A DNA stretch of 64,000 bases from Beroe forskalii (lineage: Eukaryota; Ctenophora; Nuda; Beroida; Beroidae), in assembly GCA_011033025.1 (NCBI GenBank), contig WFMF01000219.1, positions 186,001-250,000 of the forward strand. Direction: 5' to 3'. Under the pieces are notes generated by a model. The model did no database searches. It was not told the origin of the DNA and saw only the letters and a list, made by a program, of their open reading frames with translations. The position numbers and the translations under genes are program-made. Below, one piece after another: positions 11,993 through 23,200 of this stretch (within the stretch, counting starts at the first letter, position 1; each line of letters opens with the position of its first letter).

Positions 11993-12474
11993 CTAACAGG
12001 AGGCGGTCGCCGTTCTCAGAACTCGTGAAATACACAGAATGTACGTAGGTCGTAACTTTTTTATAGTTATAGCCGCAACAGGTAGGGTCTATAGGGATTT
12101 TCGGAGTTCGAATGGTTGCTGCACATGGTAGAATTTTCCTGGACTCTATATAGTCCGAGCCAAGTCATGATTTGGTGTTGGTTTACAGAAATAGAATTAC
12201 AAAACAAAACGAAAGCTATGATCAAGTTATATGTAACCTCTAAATTAACCTAATGACTCCGTAATAATATATTCCCGTGTAGGTAATATCGGCAATGAAA
12301 TATCGTGTGGCACCCCTCTCGCTGCTTGTAGAAGATATGCGGATGCAGCTCATTAGCTGCCTACTTTTCTGGCACAGTTTACGAAGCTCATTCTGGAGCT
12401 CTTTGTCGCATTTTGTTTCCGGATGTGTTGGCACGTAGGTACTGATATTTCATGCATTCTGCTTAATTTCATTC

Positions 12475-12507
12475 GATGACTCGGGATTTCGTTAATCCCG
12501 AGTCATC
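12475..12507. repeat. Perfect 14-bp hairpin
   Basis: GATGACTCGGGATT and AATCCCGAGTCATC are exact inverted copies around a 5-base loop (TCGTT). A and T residues flank it. It is too isolated to assign a function. Confidence 0.8.
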
Positions 12508-13619
12508 CTTTTCCTTTAGTTAGTTTGACGATAATATTGTTTCCATCTATAATCCACACCAGTCACCAAATCACCAATGTGAATGACCAAAAGCCCTCCT
12601 CAACTTTCCACTCTTTCAGACATTTCTACCACCACGTTATATTTCACATATCGGCAAAGGTGAAATTAAAGCTTTTTAGGGTCGGGACTCTGGGTTTCTG
12701 GGTTATAGGGTCAGCGGATAATAGGGCCTGGGTTAGAGTTAAGGCGTTTAGTGATCAGGTTCATGGCTACGGTCACGACCAAGGTTGTTAAATAAGTATT
12801 TTATTCTTTTATTTTTAAAAAGTACGGCAATAATCAGTCAAATGGGACATAAAATGAAGTGAGGTGAAAAGTCGGGTTCCCAGATCACAGCTGGGAAGTT
12901 GTGAAATTGAACGTTCCTTTGGCAACAACTACTACTACAGTCATGTGGTTAAATATGGCATAGCAGGGAGATATTTTGCCACACACGTTGCCTTTTCAAA
13001 ATACTAAAATAGGAAGTTGAGTAGAACGTGGGTGTTCCGTAGCCATTCTGCGATTTCACATTATGGGAGCCCGTAGCTGCTGTTGTTGCCAAATGGGCGT
13101 TTTAATTTCACAACTTCTCTCAGCTCGAGAACTTGATCTTTCCCAGTCCTCAGTGTATATTTTTTGTACAAACTCGCAGCATCTGAGCGTGCTTGCGAAT
13201 ACAATCAAGCAATTATATGAATTCAAAATCTTATCGATATGTCATTGTGATGTGCTCAACTGTAATTGACTAGTTGACCTACACTGCTGCGTCTCAGCGA
13301 AAACATTGTCATTGTTCTCAAATTTGCTGTAAGATGTTAGATCTTTACATACATTTTAAATAATTTAGTGCCCATCCTTCTTTTTGTTTCTATTTGATGG
13401 AGAACTCGTTTCAGCAGAGCAATAATGTTTTAGGATTTTACCTTCATGACACTATGACAAAGTGTTTTTCCCGTGAACAATATCTACCCAGTTTACTCTT
13501 TGTATTTACAGACTCAGGGCACAGGAGTGCCAACACATAATTCAAATTGATAAACTGGTAGGTAAACTTTTCACCGCAAGGAAAGCCTCAATGCCTCCCA
13601 CCTCACAGCACCTTATCAG

Positions 13620-13757
13620 ATGGACGAAGAAGCGGCAGCAGCGCTGAGGTTGAGAGGGTACGAAGTGACAGTCATCGTAATCTGCATAGTGATACTCCTG
13701 GCCATTGCAATGTGTGCCATAACTTGGAGATACCGCTACAAGATAGTCCTCAGACAC
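13620..13757 (+). CDS. Candidate first coding exon of a small single-pass membrane protein
   Basis: An acceptor (CACCTTATCAG) is followed at once by ATG. The 46-codon exon ends at a consensus GTGAGT donor in phase 0. It encodes MDEEAAAALRLRGYE, a strong hydrophobic helix (VTVIVICIVILLAIAMCAI), then a basic stop-transfer stretch (WRYRYKIVLRH). The clean splice sites, start and topology support a real exon, but no downstream exon was recognised. An internal exon of a larger membrane protein is the alternative. Confidence 0.45.
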
Positions 13758-14017
13758 GTGAGTATTTTTAGGTGAACTGGTGAACCCCTCATGTTGCCCC
13801 CTTTACGCATTACTTTTGCTTTATCTGGATTGCTTTATCTGGATCTTACGGCAATTTCAGGCTAAGAAACTCAAGAACACTCATTTAAAATGTTTTTGCC
13901 TCCACTCTATCCTGCATTGTTTGGCTTCTTTAGTTTACCATATTATAGTCAAGGTCGAAATGGTTGATATATAAATCCCGTGCATAAAGTTTGTTAATAA
14001 GGAGTTAGGACCGGTTT

Positions 14018-14500
14018 CTAGTACTGAAATAGTGGTTTTTCGGGACGAAAACACGGATGCAACCATAAGTTTTGCCCAAAACTGTACCCTAATGAGTTAC
14101 AGTGACCACGTCTACTTTTTTGGCCATGCGCATGGGGGGTAATATAGAAATTTCAATTTCGTTCATTACATAACATGTAGGGTATCGAAATAGTGGTTTC
14201 GGGACGAGAAACACGATGCAACCATAAGTTTTGCCCAATACTGAACCCTTAATGAGTTACAGTGACCACGCCCACTTTTTGGCCATGCACGTGGGGGTAA
14301 AATATAGAAATTTCAATTTCATTCATAACATAACATGTAGGGTATTGAAATAGTGGTTTTTCGAGACGAGAAACACGATGCAACCACCAGTCTTACCCTA
14401 TGATGGACCTATGATAAGTAACGGCCACGCCCACTTTTTGACATCTGTACTGGCCAAATTTGCACGAGATTTGAGTTTCAGCATAAGGTGGTATTTAGGA
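14018..14500. repeat. Three tandem ~160-bp diverged repeats
   Basis: Each unit begins near GAAATAGTGGTTTTTCG, contains GATGCAACCA and TGACCACGCCCACTTTT, and ends near ACATAACATGTAGGGTAT. Units start near 14024, 14188 and 14346. No ORF. Confidence 0.8.
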
Positions 14501-16144
14501 TATCAAAATATTATTTGATGATTCATTTTGCACCCTTAAAGATTCACAAAAGACGATGCAGCCAGGATCTGAAATCTTGCTGATAGCTCACAATGGTATG
14601 CTCGATTATTCTAAAACGTGTACTTTTAGGCCATAAAAGAATCATTATCAAGTAACAATATAAACAATATAAGTAATAAGCGGTTGCATGCCAAAGTTAT
14701 ACCTTAAGGTGTATTGGTATATTATGAAAAACATAAAATAAAACTGAGACCATGGAACCACATTATACCACTACCAGAATTACTTGGTTTACTTTCCACA
14801 CAACAGTATTTTTCTCACTAGGATCTGATGAGTGATGACCCTCGTATATACCGACAAGAGGGATATAATTAATTACATTCTTATAGTCTTCCATTCGTTC
14901 AAATTTTAACTGTAAGTTCACGATAATGACTAGAGTTGCTAGGTCTATCCACTGCAAGTGAAAGACCCTAGATCTGAAAATGTTTCTAGGCGAGCATCTT
15001 TTTGAGTAAAGCTCAAAACAAAAAGCTGCTAGCCAAGGGTCTGGGCTAGTCTACCTGCAGTGGACAGAACTAGACTTCCAGTTTCTGAATCTAGGCAGGT
15101 ATGTTTTCTTTCAGTAGGATAAACCAAATTATATGACAATTGAATCAATTCTTTAATTTGGAGAAGCCGATGATCTGTCGGAATCAGCCAGGTTGAGCAA
15201 AAGTGACCAATGCTTAAAAAGTGCTGAGCATGGCAGAGTTTCTGAAACAACCTCTATAGGTACAGCTTCAGGGGATAACATTAAGATTTGCTGGAGGCAC
15301 AAGACGGACTTCTGACAAATTCCATGGCTCAAGAAACCATTGAGGACTGAGGGAACCAGCAACTAAGAAAGTTGCAGCAAATAAGAAAGTTGCAATCCGT
15401 CTTCTGGCTTCTGACTGTCCCCACCCCCATGAAACCCTTATTTTCAACGCAGTCTTTAAATCAGGTTCACTGAATTTCTAAAATATCACGAAATTCTAAT
15501 GAAACAAGCCAGAACTGCTAGTTGATCAGTCAGTTCATCTAAAATATCTGACTTCTGGGAGCTGCTGCTGTAATACCCCTGGCCATGCTTATCATAGAAA
15601 ATACCAATTTGCCTCAAATGAAACAAAAATCCTCTTGAGGAGATGATTAAATTCGTTCAAACTTCAGAATATCTTAATTCGGGTGCTGATGCTCTCAGTC
15701 TCCTCTATCATTTTGAATACCATCTTGACTGAAACAAGGCTAAGGCCAATTTAGGACATGATTCAATTTATACTCAAAACATATATGGTTTCGTGGGGCT
15801 GTTGCCCCACGAAACCTACTCTATACCTATCTTTCATTAACTGCGAGTTTAACATGCTGCTACTGGAAGAAAATCCCTGATTGGCAAGATAACAAGTTAT
15901 ATTGATGATAAAGGAACCAACCTCAATGAAACTCTCCAGCTCCACGAAAATCTTTTCTGGGCCATGATAAATCCATGAAAATGATGATGAATTTAAGATT
16001 CGTTTCGGAACTGTTATACAATGGTTTGCATATACGTATTTCAGTCCAAGTTTTCGCCTCTGAGGCGCCTCTGAATTATTCAATTGTGAAAATGCAGCAG
16101 ATTGAAGGAATGAAAGAGTTTGGGATTTTGGACATGAAATAAAA
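14500..16144. other. Non-coding stretch, nothing recognised
   Basis: No exon with good splice sites and protein similarity. It contains a perfect 12-bp hairpin at 15787-15816 (GGTTTCGTGGGG, 6-base loop, inverse). The 138-codon frame over 15763-16179 overlaps the tRNA-like gene and looks accidental. Confidence 0.4.
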
Positions 16145-16214
16145 TGGAGATGGGGGTCTGAACCCTGGACCTTGCGCATGCAAAGCGCACGCTCTACCGC
16201 TGAGCTACATCCCC
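16145..16214 (-). tRNA. tRNA-Ala(UGC)-like gene, possibly decayed
   Basis: The reverse strand reads as a cloverleaf: acceptor GGGGATG pairing with CATCTCC plus discriminator A, box A TAGCTCAGCGG, and an anticodon arm with TTTGCAT in the loop, hence UGC (alanine). The T arm is defective: GGTTCAGACCC replaces the GGTTCRANNCC box B consensus at A58, and the arm is about two bases short, giving 70 bases in all and only three or four T-stem pairs. No intron and no encoded CCA. It may be weakly functional, a pseudogene, or a SINE head. Confidence 0.65.
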
Positions 16215-16839
16215 GATGTAAACTTTGAATTTACTGTGTCTATATTTGTAATCTGAGTGTACAAATCGTCATGAATAAATCAATGACAAAACCCCAATCA
16301 TTCTAATTTGTACCAAATCTGATGTTGAAGTTGCTTGGATTTAGATTTAACTTTGCTCGTCTTCTTTCCCCAACCCGCAGCAAATTCTGCACCTGTTTCA
16401 CATAGCATTCTCTATCAATAGGTATGGATGAAGAGGCACAAGTTATAAAGTATAAACCGCATTTCTGTGGCATGATAGTAGAGCAACTAAGAGTATATTT
16501 GTATTTACTATTGAGACCATGACATTACAAACATCTAGAATTCATTAGCATTTTCAATCAAAATCCAAAAATTTTGGAAACAATATCAATGCAACTTTGC
16601 AAGAAATCAAAGAAATTCTGTTCTCCGCACTTATGAGAGTTAACTCTTGCGTTGAAGGAATGCGTAGCTCCTTTGTTAGATTCGGAATATAAACCCAGGT
16701 AAGTCTTCCTTAGATAATTTGGTTGGCCGAGATCTCTGTTGTACTATTGCTAGTTAGAGCCTTCACGGCTGAGGTTTTGTGATCTAAGATGTGAAAATTG
16801 GCAACAGCCCTGACAGTTCTTGACAATTTTCCCTTACTA

Positions 16840-19800
16840 CCAACACATTGACAAGAGTTTTCCTTAACCGCTACATTGAGGCAGTTTCCTGCCCTACACA
16901 GATCCTGGCACTCAACATTGACAACAGTTTCCCTGACACCACTCTACATTGACAGCAGTTTGGCTTTGATACCACTCTACATTGACAGCAGTTACGTGGT
17001 TTTCTACATTGAAAGTTCCTGACACCATCCCATTGACACTGGCACCAATCTACATTGACAACAGTTTCCCTGACACCCACTCTACATTGACAGCAGTTCC
17101 TGACACACTCTACATTAACAGCAGTTCCCCTGACACTACCCTACATTGACAGCAGTTTCCCCTGACACCACTCTACATTGACAGCAGTGGCGGTCCCTGG
17201 ACACCAGGTCTAAATAACGGGGGTTCCCTGACACCATACATTGACAGCAGTTTCCCTGACACACTCTCCATTGACAGCAATTCCCTGACACTACATTGAC
17301 AGCAGTTCCCCTGACCACTCTACATTGACAGCAGTTCCCCAACACTACTCTACATTGACAGCAGTTCCCCTGACACCACTCTACATTGACAGGACGTTCC
17401 CTGACACGGGATTTACATTGACGGGCAGTTCCCTGACACCACTCTACATTGACAGCAGTTCCCTGACACCACTCTACATTGACAGCAGTTCCCTGACACC
17501 ACTCTACATTGACAGCAGTTTCTCTGACACCACTCAACATTGACAGCAGTTTCCCTGACACCACTCAACATTGACAGCAGTTTCCCTGACACCACTCAAC
17601 ACTGACAGCAGTTTCCTGACACCACTCTACATTGACAACAGTATCCCTGACACTCTCATTGACGTGGTTCCTACCATTGACAACAGTTCCCTGAGTTCAC
17701 TCTACAGCATTGACAGCAGTTCCCCTGACACCACTCTACATTGACAGTAGTTCCCTGACACCACTCTGGATTGACAACAACCTGAAAGACCCCCCTGACA
17801 TGTTCCCACTCTACATTGACAGCAGTTCTGACACCCTTACATTGACTGTGCAGTTCCCCTGACACTACTCTACATTGACAGCAGTTCCCTGACCAATTTT
17901 CATTTCATTGACAGCAGTTCCCTGACACCACTCTACATTGACAGCAGTTCCCTGACACCACTCTACATTGACAGCAGTTCCCTGTTTCCACTCTACATTG
18001 ACAGCAGTTCCCCTGACACCACTCTACACTGACAGCAGTTCCCCTGACACCACTCTACAATGACAGCAGTTCCCCTGACACCACTCTACATTGACAGCAG
18101 TTCCCCTGACACCACTTTACATTGACAGCAGTTCCCCTGACACCACTCTACACTGACAGCAGTTCCCCTGACACCACTCTACATTGACAGCAGTTCCCCT
18201 GACACCACTCTACATTGACAGCAGTTTCCCTTACACCACTACATTGACAACAGTTCCCTGACACCACTCAAAATTGACAGCAGTTTTCCCTGACACCACT
18301 CTACATTTTTTGACAGTTCCCTGACACTTAACATTGACAGCAGTTCCCCTGACACCACTCTACACTGACAGCAGTTCCCCTGACAAACTCAAAAATGAAA
18401 GCAGTTCCTGACACCACTTTTATTGACAGCAGTTTCCCTTCCCTGCTATTGACACCAGTTGACAAATGACACCACTCAAATTGACAGCAGTTCCCCTGAC
18501 ACCACTCTACAATGACAAGTTCCCTGACACCACTTTATTTGGTTCCCTGGCACCACTCAAAATTGAAAACAGTTTCTTTGACACCTTACATTGACAGCAG
18601 TTCCCCTGACAGCACTCTACATTGACAGCAGTTCCCTTGACAAATGACACCACTCAAAATTGACAGCAGTTTCCCTGACACCACTCTAAATTTACAACAG
18701 CTTCCCTGACACCAGTTCTATTGACAGTTCCCCTGTTACATTGACAGCAGTTTCCCTGACACCACTCTACAATGACAGCACTGACACCACTGTACATTTA
18801 CAACAGTTCCCCTGACACCACTCAAAATTGAAAACAGTTTCCTTGAAACCACTTGGCCACTTTACATTGACAGCAGTTCCCCTGACACCACTTAACATTG
18901 ACAGCAGTTCCCTGACACCCTCTACATTGACAGCAGTTCTGACTGACACCTCTTTATTGACAGCAGTTCCTGACACCATATTGACAGCATTGACACCAGT
19001 TCCCTGACACCACTCTACATTGACAGCATTTTCCCTGACACCACTCTACATTGACAGTTCCCTGACACCACTCTACATTGACAGTTCCCTGACACTCCCT
19101 ATATTGACAGCATTTTCCCGGACACCACTCTACATTGACAGCAGTTTCCTGACACCCTCTACATTTACAGCATTTTCCCGACACCACTTCTACATTGACA
19201 GGATTTCCTGACACCACTCTACATTGACAGCAGTTCCTGACACAAACTCTACATTGACAGCAGTTCCTGACACCACTCTACAAATCAGTATCCCTGACAC
19301 CGTTACATTGACAGCAACATGAAACCGCTGTCAAAGTTCCTCAGGAAATCCACTTAAGCTTCATGTTTGACACCACCAACACTGATGAGCGGTGTTATTG
19401 CCGTTGGTGAAGGATACTGCTGCATAACGCGGCGTCATGTTGAGTTGCAGTGTTGATTGTCAATGTCAGGATATAGGAAACTGTTGTCACGTAGAGTGGT
19501 GTCAGAGAACTGCTTCAAACAACCGGAGGATGCTCAGGAAACTGCCACCACTTATTTGTTGTCAGGTTGAGTGGTGTCAGGGACAATAACCAGAGGGTGT
19601 CCCGAAAGTCACCACTGTCAAAATTGACAGCAGTTTCAGGGACACCACTAACCACCGGCAGTTTCAGAGAAACTGCTCAGTGGTGTCAGCAGTTTCTCTG
19701 GGGAAACTCAACATTAACAGTGTTGTCGAAACCACACAGTGCTCAGGATACTGTTGACAACACAGTGGTGTCCTGAATACGTAGAGTGGGCACAGATGTC

Positions 19801-20250
19801 TGACACGGTCTACATTGACAGCAGTTTCCCTGACACCACTCGACAATAACAATAGCTTCCCCTGACACCACTCAACATTGACAGCAGTTTCTCTGACACC
19901 ACTCAACACTAACAATAGTTTCCTTGAAACCACTCAACATTGACAGCAGTTTCTCTGACACCACTCAACACTGACAGCAGTTTCCCTGACACCACACAAC
20001 ACTGACAGCAGTTTCCCTGACAACACTCTACAGTCTACATTGACAACATCTTGCCCTTATACCACTCTAAATTGACAACAGCTTCCCTGACACCACTCTA
20101 CATTCACAACAGTATCCCTGACACCACTCTACATTCACAACAGTTTCCCTGACACCACTCAACATTGACAACTGTTCCCCTGACACCACTCGACAAGGAC
20201 AACAGCTTCCCTGACACCACTTTACATTGAAAACAGTTTGCTCTGACACC
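16840..20250. repeat. 30-bp minisatellite, unit TGACACCACTCTACATTGAC + AGCAGTTCCC
   Basis: About 3.4 kb of degenerate tandem copies, on the order of 100. It occupies the DNA immediately 3' of the last recognisable HECTD1 exon: the first unit starts within 40 bp of that exon's donor. The 30-bp period is a multiple of three, so open frames appear on both strands; none is a gene. It shares the TGACACCACT core with arrays at 27.7, 48.1 and 63.0 kb. The segment 19.32-19.8 kb is scrambled, with units in both orientations. Confidence 0.9.
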
Positions 20251-20280
20251 ACTCTTTAGTCGCCACATATCAGCACTAAC

Positions 20281-23200
20281 CGGCACTTGAGTCGCCACTT
20301 GTCGAGCGCTATGACATGTCCAGGGGTGGAGAGGATGGGCTGGGAAGGCTTGTCTGAAGCCACCAAAGACTTGGCTCGTTGGAGCTTCTCCAAAAACTCA
20401 CATCTGGAGTCCGAAAGGGTGAGAGAGGATGAAAAACCCCAAGATTTGTATATGGTGAATTTTTGAATTATAGGCAAAAAGTACGGAGGTGAGTTTTGGG
20501 GATAAGGTTTCCATCATCTAATTTAGTCATTAAACCATCAGCAACCGACCCATAAGTAACAGCATCAAGCTATCAAATCACAGTATTGCGCAGTCGAATA
20601 AAATCATTCGGCTGTTGACTCAAAACATTCGGCTGTTGACTCACAGCATTCGGCTGTTGACTGACAGCACTTGGCTGTCAACTCACAGCATTCGGCTGTT
20701 GACTCCCAGCATTCGGCTGTTGACTCACAGCAATTGGCTGCTGACTCCCAGCATTTCGCTGTTGACTCACAGCATTCGGCTATTGACTCCCAACATTCAA
20801 CTGTCGACTCACAGCAATTGGCTGCTGACTCACAGCATTCGGCTGTTGACTCACAGCATTTTGCTGTTGACTCACAGCATTTCACTATTGACTCACAGCA
20901 TATGACTGTTGACTCCCAGCATATGGCTGTCCAGTGTCAACTCACTTACCTGAAGTATCGGTTCCACTGGAATCCAAACATCCAGCACTGTAGATCGTAG
21001 ACAGCTTACCGTCCATTATAAAACTGAAATAAACATGGGCTAAAGGTATAGACTTCTGCGAAGTAGTTTACTATAGTTTGATAGTTAGTAGATACAGGAT
21101 GCTGATAAATGATTTACTATAGTTTGGGCAGTTAGTGGACAATCACATTCTGTCAGAATTCAATGATTTTGTAAGTTGTAGTGTAAAAATTTCAAAACTT
21201 GGAATACATTACACTATTGTTATCCAACATATTTTGGACCATTATCGCAATACATGATGTGTATTATTTACACATGCTATTATCGCAATACATGATGTGT
21301 ATTATTTACACATGCTTTTATCGCAATACATGATGTATGTACAGTGTATGCTCGATTTATCATTAGCCACAGTAACATGTCGCGGGTAAAATGTAAGCAC
21401 AAAATGGACGTTTACTCTTTCCTATAATTCACCATTCTAAAACGTGGTAATGACGTCACACAGACAATATCCCAGTATTCAGTAGGTATTCACATAGCAC
21501 AAGATCTGTGAAACATGCTGTCTTGCTTTTGCAGTTCGAAAATAAGGGGATTTTAAACAAATACACTTACCCATTCTAACTATCGTATGATGATGGGGTG
21601 CGAAATCATGGGATTTTTTCCCTCCCCATCGGCCTTTTTGTGAATACAAAAAGGCAAATGAGAGGGTTAGCAGAGATCGTGGTTTGGGAAGGTGAGAAAT
21701 AGGATATGTGCATAGCAGGTCCAGATTTGCAATACAACTACTGTAATTTCTGGAAAGTGCCCTTTATAATATCAGTCGCGAAAATGTCCCTCCCTCCGTC
21801 CGTCCGTCCGTCCGTCCTTCCGTCCGTCCCCTCATCACAAATCTTCAAAATCACAAATTTCATCATCATTGGCTGTCGGTTGTCAAAACTAAAGTCTGAC
21901 TTGGTCCATCCGTGGAAAATGCTCAAATTCTCTAAAATTATGATAAATTCTAAATTGAAGGGCTGTTAAAGAATTCGTGACTTAAAATCTTAGGAGTGAG
22001 TTGGGCTATACATTGAGGGATAAGATGATAAGGCTTCGGTTCTGTATTAGTTTTAGGGGCATAGATCCGTTTGCCACTTTGTCCAGGCGCGAGTCTAATG
22101 CAGGTCTAGCGCCGGTTTAATGCAGGTCTAACGCCAGTCTAGTGCAGGTCTAATGCCGGTTTGGCGCCGGTTTTGTGCAGGTTTAGTGCCGGTTTAGCGC
22201 GGGGCCAGCGCCAGTCTAATGCAGGTCCTGTGCCACTCTAATGCAGGTCTAGCGCCGGTTTGGTGCAGGTCCAGCGCCGGTTGAGCGCGGGTACAGCGCT
22301 GGTGCAATGCAGGTCTAGCGCCGGTTTAATGCAGGTCTTGTGCCACTCTAGTGCCACTCTAATGCAGGTCTAGCGCCGGTTTGATGCAGGTCCAGCGCTG
22401 GTTTAGCGCGGGTGCAGCGCTGGTCCAATGCACCTCGGATGCTATCTCAATATTACTAATGCATTTTTTTACAGATTTGGCGCCGATTAAATTATGCAGG
22501 TTTGACGTCGTTTCATGCATGTTTGGCGCTGTTTTAATGCAGTTGCAATGCCATTCCAATGCAGGTTAGTTACCACCGTTAGCCATGGTAACGTCCGTTG
22601 GGGACCACCGGTAACCATGGTAACGTCCGTTAGCTCCCATCGGTAACCATAGTAACATACGTTACTACGTTAGTGACCAGTGACCACCGTTTACCATGAT
22701 AACCCACGTTAGTTACCATCGGTAACCATGGTAACCCACCTAAGTTACCACCGGTAACCATGGTAACGTACGTTAGCAACCATCGGTAACTATGGTAACC
22801 CACGTTAGTTACCAGGTCGGTAACCATGGTAACGTACGTTAGTAACCACCGGTAACCATGGCAACGTTCGTCAGTTATGAGTTACTACAGATAACCATGG
22901 TTATGTACGTAAGTTACTATCGGTAACCATGGTAACTTATGTTAGTTACCACCGGGCACCGGTAACAATGATGAAGTACGTTAGTTACCACCGGTAACCA
23001 TTATTTATTATTATTATGAAGAGTCATAACTAACTTGGTAACTTGGTAGGGTTTATCCGTTGAGTTGGAAGGGTCATCAGAGTTCCGACCACCGTGCTGG
23101 CGAATAGTCTACCAGAGAGTTTGACCAGCTGCAGCTGTAGCCAGCGACCGGAGGCTCGTCCGGTATCAAGGAAAGAAATTTCGACAAGCTAGCTTTAAAC

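Noticed and set aside
15763..16179. 138-residue minus-strand frame as a gene
   Set aside because: It overlaps the tRNA-like gene, lacks recognisable domains and has no supporting splice context.
17136..20300. Cysteine-rich repeat proteins (CCQCRVVSG-type frames) as toxin or keratin-like genes
   Set aside because: They are translations of the degenerate 30-bp minisatellite; frames break at each indel and no signal peptide or splice context exists.
20604..20905. Repeat protein (CCESTAE.. or THSIRLLT.. frames)
   Set aside because: The 21-bp intron array keeps both strands open; it lies between two HECTD1 exons.
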